64,000 nt of DNA from an uncultured Microbacteriaceae bacterium (GTDB lineage: Bacteria > Actinomycetota > Actinomycetes > Actinomycetales > Microbacteriaceae). The stretch lies in assembly GCA_903859205.1 (NCBI GenBank), contig CAIOLM010000034.1:62001-126000 (forward strand), in the 5' to 3' direction. The notes beneath the pieces are model-generated. The model was not told the DNA's origin and ran no database searches. It worked only from the letters and a program-made list of their open reading frames with translations. The first letter of the stretch is position 1. Every line of letters starts with the position of its first letter. A program made the position numbers and the translations under genes. Of the stretch, positions 45,316 to 52,789 are shown in pieces.

Positions 45316-46443
45316 ATGACCAGAGTAGTTGGCGTTATCGGTGGCGGACAGCTTGCCCGCATGATGACTCCTCCTGCCATCAACCTTGGTCTAGAAATCT
45401 ATGTGCTGGCTAAAGAAAGTTCTGAGTCGGCCAAGATTGCCGTCACCGCACTGGGCGACCACACGGATACGCAGGCATTACTCAATTTCGCTCGCGAGTG
45501 TGACGTGGTCACCTTTGATCACGAACACGTTCCGCAGTCGGTTCTCACCGAGCTTGTCGCTGCCGGGGTGAACCTGCAGCCGAAGCCAGAGGCCTTGCTT
45601 TACGCGCAAGACAAGCTGCTCATGCGCAAGCGTTTGGCTGAACTTGGAGTACCAATTCCGGGGTGGGCAGAAGTGACCACGGTCGCCGAGGTTGACGCAT
45701 TTGTTGCTGAGTACGGCGGCCGCGCCGTGGTCAAGACCGCTCGCGGTGGCTACGACGGCAAGGGTGTTCGGGTTGTTTCCTCGGGCACCGAGGTTGCCGA
45801 CTGGTTCGCGGCGCTCGCCCAGGGGGAGGCGCTCCTGGTCGAGGAGTTCGTCTCATTTACTCGCGAGCTCGCGCAGATGATTGCTCGCCGCCCGAGCGGT
45901 GAAGTTGCTCTCTGGCCGGTTGTAGAAACCATGCAGGCAAACGGTGTGTGTGCCGAGGTCATCGCTCCGGCCCCGTCATCGGCGGGCAAGGTTGCCGACA
46001 TGGCCGCTGACATCGCCACCACAATCGCGCACGGGCTCGATGTGACCGGCGTCTTCGCTGTCGAAATGTTCGAGACCACCGATGACCGCATCCTCGTCAA
46101 TGAGCTCGCCATGCGCCCGCACAACAGCGGACACTGGAGCCAAGATGGGTCGCTCACGAGCCAGTTCGAACAGCATCTGCGCGCCGTGCTTGACCTCCCG
46201 CTCGGCGCAACCGCCATGGTCGCGCAGTGGGCTGTCATGTCAAACATTCTGGGCGGACCAGCATCGGGCGACCTCGACGCGGCCTCAGCTCAACTCATGG
46301 CTGAGTATCCCGAGGCCAAGCTGCACCTCTACGGCAAGTCTCCCCGCCCCGGGCGCAAGATTGGGCACGTCAACGTCATCGGCGACGAGCTCGATCGCGC
46401 TGTTGCCGCGGCGCGTGGCGCGACAGCGTTCTTTCAGGACTGA
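45316..46443 (+). CDS. purK: 5-(carboxyamino)imidazole ribonucleotide synthase
   Basis: A 375-residue ATP-grasp enzyme of purine synthesis that makes N5-CAIR from AIR and bicarbonate. It has VIGGGQLARMMTPPA at the N-terminus, VVKTARGGYDGKGVRVV for ATP binding, and ELAMRPHNSGHWSQDGSLTSQFEQH near 270. ATG at 45316 follows GAAAGG by 7 nt; the longer frame belongs to no family. purE follows after 16 nt. Confidence 0.95.
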   Translation: MTRVVGVIGGGQLARMMTPPAINLGLEIYVLAKESSESAKIAVTALGDHTDTQALLNFARECDVVTFDHEHVPQSVLTELVAAGVNLQPKPEALLYAQDKLLMRKRLAELGVPIPGWAEVTTVAEVDAFVAEYGGRAVVKTARGGYDGKGVRVVSSGTEVADWFAALAQGEALLVEEFVSFTRELAQMIARRPSGEVALWPVVETMQANGVCAEVIAPAPSSAGKVADMAADIATTIAHGLDVTGVFAVEMFETTDDRILVNELAMRPHNSGHWSQDGSLTSQFEQHLRAVLDLPLGATAMVAQWAVMSNILGGPASGDLDAASAQLMAEYPEAKLHLYGKSPRPGRKIGHVNVIGDELDRAVAAARGATAFFQD

Positions 46444-46447
46444 CGCC

Positions 46448-46453
46448 TAGCAT
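46448..46453 (+). promoter_or_regulatory. -10 hexamer TAGCAT, leaderless start of purE
   Basis: TAGCAT starts 4 nt after the purK stop codon and is 6 nt before the purE ATG. Confidence 0.5.
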
Positions 46454-46459
46454 GGTGGC

Positions 46460-46960
46460 ATGCCTGAAACGAAGCCACTTGTTGCTGTCGTCATGGGGTC
46501 GGATTCCGACTGGTCTGTGATGAGCGCCGCCGTCGATATTCTCAAGGAATTCGGCGTCCCCCACGAGGTTGAGGTCGTTTCTGCACACCGCACGCCCGAG
46601 AAGATGGTTGCTTTTGGCAAAAATGCCCGCGCTCGCGGCCTCAAGGTAATCATCGCCGGCGCCGGCGGTGCCGCCCACCTCCCCGGAATGTTGGCGAGTG
46701 TCACGCCACTTCCCGTCGTAGGCGTTCCAGTTTCGCTTTCCAAGCTCGACGGGCTCGACTCCCTGCTCTCTATCGTGCAAATGCCCGCCGGTGTGCCGGT
46801 CGCCACGGTTTCTATTGGGGGTGCGGCAAACGCTGCACTTATCGCCGTCAAGATTCTGGCCACGAGCGACGACTCGCTCATGGAGAAGATGCAGGACTAC
46901 GCAACCAAGCTGGCCGAAACAGTTGAGGTCAAGAATCTGGCGCTGAAGTCCCAGCTATGA
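46460..46960 (+). CDS. purE: 5-(carboxyamino)imidazole ribonucleotide mutase
   Basis: A 166-residue PurE converting N5-CAIR to CAIR, following PurK in purine synthesis. [19 protein letters not shown] opens the protein, [11 protein letters not shown] and [16 protein letters not shown] carry the active site. The stop overlaps the LCP gene start by 4 nt, so the cell-wall gene is translationally coupled to purine genes, likely by position only. Confidence 0.95.
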   Translation: MPETKPLVAVVMGSDSDWSVMSAAVDILKEFGVPHEVEVVSAHRTPEKMVAFGKNARARGLKVIIAGAGGAAHLPGMLASVTPLPVVGVPVSLSKLDGLDSLLSIVQMPAGVPVATVSIGGAANAALIAVKILATSDDSLMEKMQDYATKLAETVEVKNLALKSQL

Positions 46961-48354
46961 CAACGAGCACCAACCCGATACGCACCCCCGACACCAACTC
47001 CCCTCGGATCATGACGAACCGGGGGGTGTGGCTCGTGGTGCTCAATGTGCTGTTCCCGGGTTCCGTGCAGGCAATCGCAGGAAACCGCCGTCTTGGCCGC
47101 ATCGGTCTGGCCTCGACCCTTGCTGCCTGGGCGATTGTGATCATCCTGTTGGTGCTCAATGGGCTTGCGCAGACCTTCGTTCTGACGCTCGCGACTAACC
47201 CGTTCTTCTTGGTGCTCGCCCAGATCGCGCTTGTCTACTACGCGATTCTGTGGGTGGTTTTGACCCTCGACACCTTGCGCCTGGTGCGCATCGTCAAGAC
47301 CGGGCCTCGCGCGCGCTACTGGATTCCCGGCGTCGCGGTCGTTCTTGTTGCGGTTCTCTCCGGCGGCTCCGTTTACGCATCGACCCTCGCCGGTGGTGTC
47401 TCGCGCCTCGTGGGCGACCTTGGTGTCGCGGGCCCAGCGGTCGCTCCGGTCGACGGTCACTACAACTTCATCGTTCTGGGTGTTGACTCCGATAAGCAGC
47501 GCGTCAAGGACGGGTTGAACATGCGCCCCGACAGCATGCAGGTCGTCAGCGTCGATGCCAACACGGGCAAGATTTTCTCGTTCAGCTTCCCTCGTGATCT
47601 GCACAACATCCCGTTCCCGGCGAGCTCGCCGATGCACAAGATTTATCCCGACGGGTACACCGAATCGAGTGCGGACTACTGCGACGAATGGGCGTGTTTG
47701 AACACGGTCTACGTCGATGCCGAACTCAACCATGCCGATCTGTATCCGCAAGCGAAAAAACTTGGCGTCTCGCCCGGAGTCTTCGCCATGATGGATGCCG
47801 CCGAGGGAATCACCGGGCTCAAGATTCAGTTCTACGCAATCGCCGACATGCAGGGTCTGGTGAGTCTTATCGACGCGCTCGGTGGCGTTGACATCAACGT
47901 TCCTTACCGGGTAGGTCTGGCCAATATGGATGTTCCCGACTCTCAGGTGCGTTACTGGATTCCAGCGGGACAACAGCATCTCGACGGGTGGCACGCACTC
48001 ATGTTTGCGCGATCACGGCACGCTGCCACGGGTGACTATGAGCGCATGAAGCGACAGCAACTGCTTATGGCAGCGCTGCAAAAGCAGATGAATCCGATGA
48101 ACGTTCTTGCCAAATTCCAGGAAGTCTCAAAGTCGGGCGGTCGAGTTCTGAAGACCAACATCCCTCAGCCCATGTTCGGCACCCTTGCGGAAATCGCGAT
48201 GAAAGCTCGTAAGGCCGGCTACACGGGTGTTGCCTTTACGCCGTACAGCGACCAGTTTAAGATTTACCCGCACGATCCGTCGTTCTCGAAAATCAAGAAC
48301 TACATCCGCTCGTTGCTTTACCCGCCGACTCCGAGCCCAACGCCGAGCAACTAG
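46957..48354 (+). CDS. LytR-CpsA-Psr (LCP) family cell-wall polymer transferase
   Basis: A 465-residue LCP protein attaching glycopolymers from lipid carriers to peptidoglycan. About four helices occupy residues 20-150, more than the single helix of many LCP proteins, followed by the external LCP domain (about 160-400). [30 protein letters not shown] and the late ALMFARSRH hold the Arg/Asp residues that bind pyrophosphate. The C-terminus is a short Pro/Ser tail. ATG overlaps purE. It probably handles the polymers made by nearby glycosyltransferases. Confidence 0.9.
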   Translation: MTTSTNPIRTPDTNSPRIMTNRGVWLVVLNVLFPGSVQAIAGNRRLGRIGLASTLAAWAIVIILLVLNGLAQTFVLTLATNPFFLVLAQIALVYYAILWVVLTLDTLRLVRIVKTGPRARYWIPGVAVVLVAVLSGGSVYASTLAGGVSRLVGDLGVAGPAVAPVDGHYNFIVLGVDSDKQRVKDGLNMRPDSMQVVSVDANTGKIFSFSFPRDLHNIPFPASSPMHKIYPDGYTESSADYCDEWACLNTVYVDAELNHADLYPQAKKLGVSPGVFAMMDAAEGITGLKIQFYAIADMQGLVSLIDALGGVDINVPYRVGLANMDVPDSQVRYWIPAGQQHLDGWHALMFARSRHAATGDYERMKRQQLLMAALQKQMNPMNVLAKFQEVSKSGGRVLKTNIPQPMFGTLAEIAMKARKAGYTGVAFTPYSDQFKIYPHDPSFSKIKNYIRSLLYPPTPSPTPSN

Positions 48355-48366
48355 GTTCGCGCCCGA

Positions 48367-49692
48367 TTACTTGCGCGGATCGGTGGCGATCAACCGTGGA
48401 TGCTCGTTCAAGGTATCGGGCAGTTTGGTTGCCACTGCGCAGATGGCGAGCAGGGCCCAACCGCCCTCAACCAGGATGCGGCTTTCTGACAGGCTCTGCG
48501 CACAGAGGCACGCCAATAGAAAAAGCGGAAGCATGTGCAGGGCCACGAACGGGCGATTGGTTTGCAAATCCCAGCGCGGGCGATCGACGGCGCGGAACCA
48601 TGCGCGCCAGATAGCGGTGCCAATGAGGACCGCGAACATGACTCCGCCGATGACACCGAGTTGCATCAGCACATCCAGCCAAGCGTTATGGGCCTGAAGG
48701 TAGGTGACGCCGTGGCGAACAATGAGGTGATCGAAGGGGGCAACCCAGGGCGCCCAGTAACTAATCCAGCCCCAGCCGAGGACCGGTTTTTGCTCCCAGA
48801 GGTGCACGACGACAGCCCAGATGTCTGCTCGGCCCGTGAAGTCGGGGCTGCGGCCAACGACCTGAGCGATGACAGGGCCGAAGGCAAAGGCAAGAAGACC
48901 AAGGCCGATGAAGATGAACAGCGCGCTCCAGTAGACGCGTCGGTGTCGCCCGTCACCTCGCTTGCGAGCCCACAGAGCGAAAGCCCCGCAGATGAGCACG
49001 AGAATCAAGGCGAAAATCACCGTGGCCGATTGCGTCAATCCAATGCACAGCACCGAGACGCCGAGCCAGAAATAGCCCCACACGGTCCAAATCAGCTTGT
49101 CAGCCAACTGCACGCTGAAGACCACGATTCCCAGTAGCGCGACGAACCCGAGCAGATTGCGGTTGCCCATGATGCCCTGGATGGGACCACCCTGAAGGAT
49201 GTGCCCCTCGCACCAGTAGAACTCGCCCGGAACCTTGCCGTCGACCTTCAACCAGAGCGGAAGAACCGGGTGGCGAATAATCAGCGCGACCCAGAGTTCG
49301 AAGACAATCGACAGCCCGAGTGCCCAGCGCAATGCGACCCCGAGTGCCCGTACAAAAGTCGACCAGGGCAGCAGGTAGGCCAAGCCAAAAGCAACAATGG
49401 TGGTGCCATAGAGCGCGACGAGCGCGAGGGCGGTAGCGCCCCGATAGAACGACCAAATGAGTGACAAGCCCGCCCAAGCCAGAAAGACGACGAGGGTGAT
49501 CGGTAGTCCGCGATGGCGGATGCGCGGCCATCCCCGCACCAACAAAACGGCATAAATCACGATGGCAATCGCGCAGATGGCAAGGAATGCCGGCCAGCCG
49601 AGGAGGTTGCGCCAGAAGTCGCCCGCGAGAAGCGTGAACAAGGCGAAGACGGCTAGTGCCACCTCTGCCGAACGAGCAACGCGCGCTTTCAT
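48367..49692 (-). CDS. O-antigen ligase/Wzy-like polysaccharide membrane protein
   Basis: A 441-residue membrane protein with about twelve helices. The loop VVVHLWEQKPVLGWGWISYW with VTYLQAHNAWLDVLMQLG (about 300-350) is the Wzy_C/O-antigen-ligase signature, with its conserved Arg/His-containing external loop. Such proteins polymerise or ligate lipid-linked glycans. Lacking outer membrane or LPS, this organism would use it for a cell-wall-linked polysaccharide, in line with the LCP gene that converges on it. It is 9 nt downstream of the acyl-CoA dehydrogenase gene. Confidence 0.85.
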   Translation of the reverse strand: MKARVARSAEVALAVFALFTLLAGDFWRNLLGWPAFLAICAIAIVIYAVLLVRGWPRIRHRGLPITLVVFLAWAGLSLIWSFYRGATALALVALYGTTIVAFGLAYLLPWSTFVRALGVALRWALGLSIVFELWVALIIRHPVLPLWLKVDGKVPGEFYWCEGHILQGGPIQGIMGNRNLLGFVALLGIVVFSVQLADKLIWTVWGYFWLGVSVLCIGLTQSATVIFALILVLICGAFALWARKRGDGRHRRVYWSALFIFIGLGLLAFAFGPVIAQVVGRSPDFTGRADIWAVVVHLWEQKPVLGWGWISYWAPWVAPFDHLIVRHGVTYLQAHNAWLDVLMQLGVIGGVMFAVLIGTAIWRAWFRAVDRPRWDLQTNRPFVALHMLPLFLLACLCAQSLSESRILVEGGWALLAICAVATKLPDTLNEHPRLIATDPRK

Positions 49693-49701
49693 ACCTTCAG
49701 G

Positions 49702-50880
49702 CTAGACGAAGGCCGCGTGTCCGGTAATCGCGCGACCGATGATGAGCGTGTTCATCTCACGGGTGCCCTCGTAGCTGTACAGCGCTTCGGCGTCGGCAAA
49801 GAAGCGAGCAACGTCGTAGTCGAGCACGATTCCATTGCCCCCAAGAATCTCGCGGCACCAGGCCACAGTTTCGCGCGCCTTGGTTGTGGCAAAAGCTTTT
49901 GCCATGGCCGCGTGCTCGTCGTTCATGGTTCCCGCGTCGAGACCCAGAGATGCTTCGCGAACCATCGCGAGCGAGGCAGTGATGTTTGAGAGGCTCTTGA
50001 CAAGGAGGTCTTGAACCAGCTGGTGGGAGGCGATGGGCTGCCCGAACTGTTCGCGCTCTTTGGCGTATTTCAGTGCGGCCTCGTAGGCGCCGGCCGCAAC
50101 GCCGACTGCTTCCCAGGCGACCTCGAGTCGAGTGTTGCGAAGTACTCGGGCCGTGTCAGCAAAAGAGTTCGCGTTCGCCAGGCGATCCTCTTCGGCGACT
50201 TCAACGTTCTTCATGGTGATGTGACCGTTCTGCACCATGCGCAACGAAATCTTGTTCTCGATTTTCTCGGCGCTGAAGCCGGGGGTGTCACTGCGAACGA
50301 TGAACCCCTTGACCTGGCCGTCGGCGACATCTTTAGCCCACACGACGCAGATGTCACCGAACGTCGAGTTGCCAATCCAACGCTTCTCGCCGTTGAGCAC
50401 CCAGACGTCACCTTTTCGCTCAGCTGTGGTGCGGAGTCCGCGGGCTGAGTCGGACCCGGAGAGGGGCTCGGTCAGTCCGAACGATCCGATGATTTCGCCT
50501 CTCGACATTGCCGGCAGCCATTGCGCGCGCTGCTGCGCCGAGCCGCACTCGCCAATGGAACCCATAGCCAGCCCGTTTTGCACGCCGACGTACGTCGCAA
50601 CGGAAGCGTCAATTCGGCCAAGCTCGAAGGCGACCCATCCGCGAAAGTGGTGCGAGTTCTCGAATGGCCACGATTCCTCGAACGCCATGCCGATGACACC
50701 GGCATCACTGAGCCCTCTGATGATCTCGTGCGGGAAGGTGGCCTTCTCCCAGTGTTCGGTGAGAACCGGCTGAACGTCCGTCTCGAGGTAGGTGCGCAGG
50801 TTGAGCAGGAAGGCTTTCTCGTGCTCGGGAAGTGAACTCGAGAGAGAGTAGAAGTCGGAGGGGACGGGCGTGAATGACAA
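49702..50880 (-). CDS. acyl-CoA dehydrogenase (glutaryl-CoA dehydrogenase-like)
   Basis: A 392-residue FAD enzyme introducing a double bond into an acyl-CoA. FGLTEPLSGSD is the first signature and REQFGQPIASHQLVQDLL the second; the late LYSYEGTREMNTLIIGRAITG carries the catalytic Glu and resembles glutaryl-CoA dehydrogenases. I start at a TTG (50878-50880) since AAAGGAG lies 7 nt upstream and the family N-terminus begins there; the upstream frame holds no better start. The leader has an inverted repeat CTTGT-N7-ACAAG (50912-50928) that might bind a regulator. M. tuberculosis has an acyl-CoA dehydrogenase in the same neighbourhood. Confidence 0.88.
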   Translation of the reverse strand: MSFTPVPSDFYSLSSSLPEHEKAFLLNLRTYLETDVQPVLTEHWEKATFPHEIIRGLSDAGVIGMAFEESWPFENSHHFRGWVAFELGRIDASVATYVGVQNGLAMGSIGECGSAQQRAQWLPAMSRGEIIGSFGLTEPLSGSDSARGLRTTAERKGDVWVLNGEKRWIGNSTFGDICVVWAKDVADGQVKGFIVRSDTPGFSAEKIENKISLRMVQNGHITMKNVEVAEEDRLANANSFADTARVLRNTRLEVAWEAVGVAAGAYEAALKYAKEREQFGQPIASHQLVQDLLVKSLSNITASLAMVREASLGLDAGTMNDEHAAMAKAFATTKARETVAWCREILGGNGIVLDYDVARFFADAEALYSYEGTREMNTLIIGRAITGHAAFV

Positions 50881-51008
50881 ACGAGGGCTCCTTTGGCCAG
50901 CGCACAGCGCACTTGTCTTCGATACAAGCACATCAGTCCGATGTCGTCGACACGAAGACGCAAATTAATCTCAGGGTGGCAATTCAGGTCGCAGGCGGGC
51001 CCGCTTGC

Positions 51009-51014
51009 TACCGT
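51009..51014 (+). promoter_or_regulatory. -10 hexamer TACCGT, decides manA start
   Basis: TACCGT is 7 nt before the ATG at 51022, exactly where ManA homology begins. Confidence 0.5.
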
Positions 51015-51021
51015 GGACGCG

Positions 51022-52224
51022 ATGCTGTTGAGACTCTCGAACTCGCCGCGCGACTACGCGTGGGGTTCGTCGACCGCGATTTCTGACCTCCTCGGCACAC
51101 CGCCCTCGGGAAGGCCCGAAGCGGAACTGTGGCTGGGTGCGCACCCGGGGTCGCCGGCCGTGGTTGAGACGGTTGGCTCACCGACCCTTGACGAGTGGAT
51201 TGCAGCTGACCCCGCTCGCGCCCTCCAGGGCGCCACCGAACTTCCGTTTCTGATGAAGGTGTTGGCGGCAGCCGAGCCGCTGTCACTCCAAGTTCACCCG
51301 TCGGCACAGCAGGCGGCCGAGGGGTTTGCACGCGAGAACGCTGCCGGTATTCCGATTGATGCCCCCGAGCGAAATTACCGGGATGACCGGCACAAGCCCG
51401 AGCTCATCGTTGCACTGAGCGACCCCTTCGTGGCCCTTTCTGGATTTCGACCACTGCATGAAAGCACAGCCGATCTCGCTGCCATCGCGGCAACCGATTC
51501 CCGGGCCACGACAGCATCTGCCTTCATCACTGCGCTCGCCGAAATTTTGGAAGAGAATGCGGAGACCGCCCTCGCCTGGGTCGTTGAAACGCTCCTCCGC
51601 GGGGGCCGTGCTGCGGGCGCGATTGTGACCGAGCTCATTGCGGCTGCATCATCGCCGGCAGCGCGCGAAGTGGGCGGATCAACCGCGCAGACCATCCTCG
51701 ATCTCGGGCAGGCGCATCCTGGCGATCCCGGCGTGCTGATTGGTGCATTGTTGAACCGCGTCGAGCTTCGCCGAGGCGAGGCCTTGTTCTTGCCTGCGGG
51801 TAATGTTCATGCCTACCTCAAAGGCGTCGGCATCGAGGTGATGAGCTCGAGCGACAACGTGCTGCGCGGTGGCCTCACGTCGAAACACATTGACATTGAC
51901 GAGGTGCTTCGGGTTGCCGACTTTGGTGAGCTGGCGGAACCCCGCTTGGCGGGCATCGTGCGCAGCCAGACACTGACCGAATTCGCTCCAGCCGTTGATG
52001 ACTTTGTGCTCTTTCATTACCGGGCAGAACAGCCCGCGGATGCCCCGCCCATCGCCCTCGGAGCTGCTGGCGTTGCGCTCTGCACCGCTGGAGCAGTCAC
52101 CGTTCGCGGTGACAACGGCGACATCGTGCTCGAGCGCGGTCAGGCGTGTTTTATCACCGGAGACGAACGCACGGTCGTGCTCACGGGTGCCGGCGAGCTC
52201 TTCTTGTCCACAAATTGGGGATAA
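51022..52224 (+). CDS. manA: mannose-6-phosphate isomerase, class I
   Basis: A 400-residue zinc isomerase interconverting fructose 6-phosphate and mannose 6-phosphate. N-terminus LSNSPRDYAWGS is the family start; metal ligands lie in SLQVHPSAQQA and DDRHKPELIVALS, and the late LPAGNVHAYLKGVGIEVMSSSDNVLRGG contains the active-site signature. The start at 51022 is preferred over the in-frame codon at 50893, whose extra 43 residues are not family-like and would cross the divergent dehydrogenase leader. First step toward GDP-mannose. Confidence 0.93.
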   Translation: MLLRLSNSPRDYAWGSSTAISDLLGTPPSGRPEAELWLGAHPGSPAVVETVGSPTLDEWIAADPARALQGATELPFLMKVLAAAEPLSLQVHPSAQQAAEGFARENAAGIPIDAPERNYRDDRHKPELIVALSDPFVALSGFRPLHESTADLAAIAATDSRATTASAFITALAEILEENAETALAWVVETLLRGGRAAGAIVTELIAAASSPAAREVGGSTAQTILDLGQAHPGDPGVLIGALLNRVELRRGEALFLPAGNVHAYLKGVGIEVMSSSDNVLRGGLTSKHIDIDEVLRVADFGELAEPRLAGIVRSQTLTEFAPAVDDFVLFHYRAEQPADAPPIALGAAGVALCTAGAVTVRGDNGDIVLERGQACFITGDERTVVLTGAGELFLSTNWG

Positions 52225-52280
52225 CCCCCAATATCTGGGGAAAACCCTCAGGGGCGGGTCGAAACAGGGCGACATCCGAC

Positions 52281-52335
52281 TTGACTAAAGGTGAATGACA
52301 CCGGTGTAATTAGGTAATCACGCGAACGGCGCGTG
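52281..52335 (+). promoter_or_regulatory. whiB2 promoter with inverted repeat at transcription start
   Basis: TTGACT (52281-52286) and TGTAAT (52305-52310) with an 18-bp spacer form a good vegetative promoter. At the expected start, CACGCG-aacgg-CGCGTG (52319-52335) is a perfect inverted repeat that could be an operator or a 5' mRNA hairpin. The leader is about 40 nt. Confidence 0.65.
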
Positions 52336-52358
52336 TCACAGATCGAGGCGATTCACAC

Positions 52359-52679
52359 ATGGCATCCGCATATACCACCTCTGTACCTGAGAACTGGTTC
52401 GTTGATCCCGTCCGTCTCGGCGTTCCTGGCGTTCGCCCCGCATCCGTCGAGGATGACGAGACGCAGCTCTCCTGGCAGGCCGACGCGCTATGCGCACAGA
52501 CTGACCCCGAATCGTTCTTCCCTGAAAAGGGCGGCTCGACCCGCGAGGCAAAGAAGATTTGCACCTCCTGTGAGGTGCGCAACGAGTGCCTTGAATATGC
52601 ACTCGCTAACGACGAGCGCTTCGGCATTTGGGGCGGCCTCAGCGAGCGTGAGCGCCGCAAGCTTCGCCGTCGCGCATAG
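52359..52679 (+). CDS. whiB2: WhiB family regulator (WhiB2/WhmD type)
   Basis: A 106-residue iron-sulfur regulator. Four cluster-binding Cys are at 45, 68, 71 and 77 (ALCAQTDPESFFPEKGG, then KKICTSCEVRNECLEYAL), followed by FGIWGGLSERERRKLRRRA with the G[IV]WGG turn and basic DNA-binding tail. WhiB2/WhmD proteins control septation in mycobacteria and sporulation in Streptomyces. Position next to manB, DUF3499 and the large glycosyltransferase matches whiB2. It has a classical promoter rather than a leaderless start. Confidence 0.94.
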   Translation: MASAYTTSVPENWFVDPVRLGVPGVRPASVEDDETQLSWQADALCAQTDPESFFPEKGGSTREAKKICTSCEVRNECLEYALANDERFGIWGGLSERERRKLRRRA

Positions 52680-52774
52680 TCGAACGCCGCCTCTGGGTGA
52701 CTGAAACGCCCTATAGACATGCCTGATACCCCGCCACGCCTACCCGCCTAGGGCTTGCTCGCGGGGGGCACTTT

Positions 52775-52780
52775 TAGGCT
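52775..52780 (+). promoter_or_regulatory. possible -10 TAGGCT upstream of large glycosyltransferase gene
   Basis: TAGGCT is 9 nt before the ATG at 52790, slightly further than in the other leaderless candidates. Confidence 0.35.
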
Positions 52781-52789
52781 GTCCTAGAT

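Noticed and set aside
46897-47994. 365-codon minus-strand frame opposite the LCP gene
   Set aside because: Shadow of the LCP coding region, without domain or start signal.
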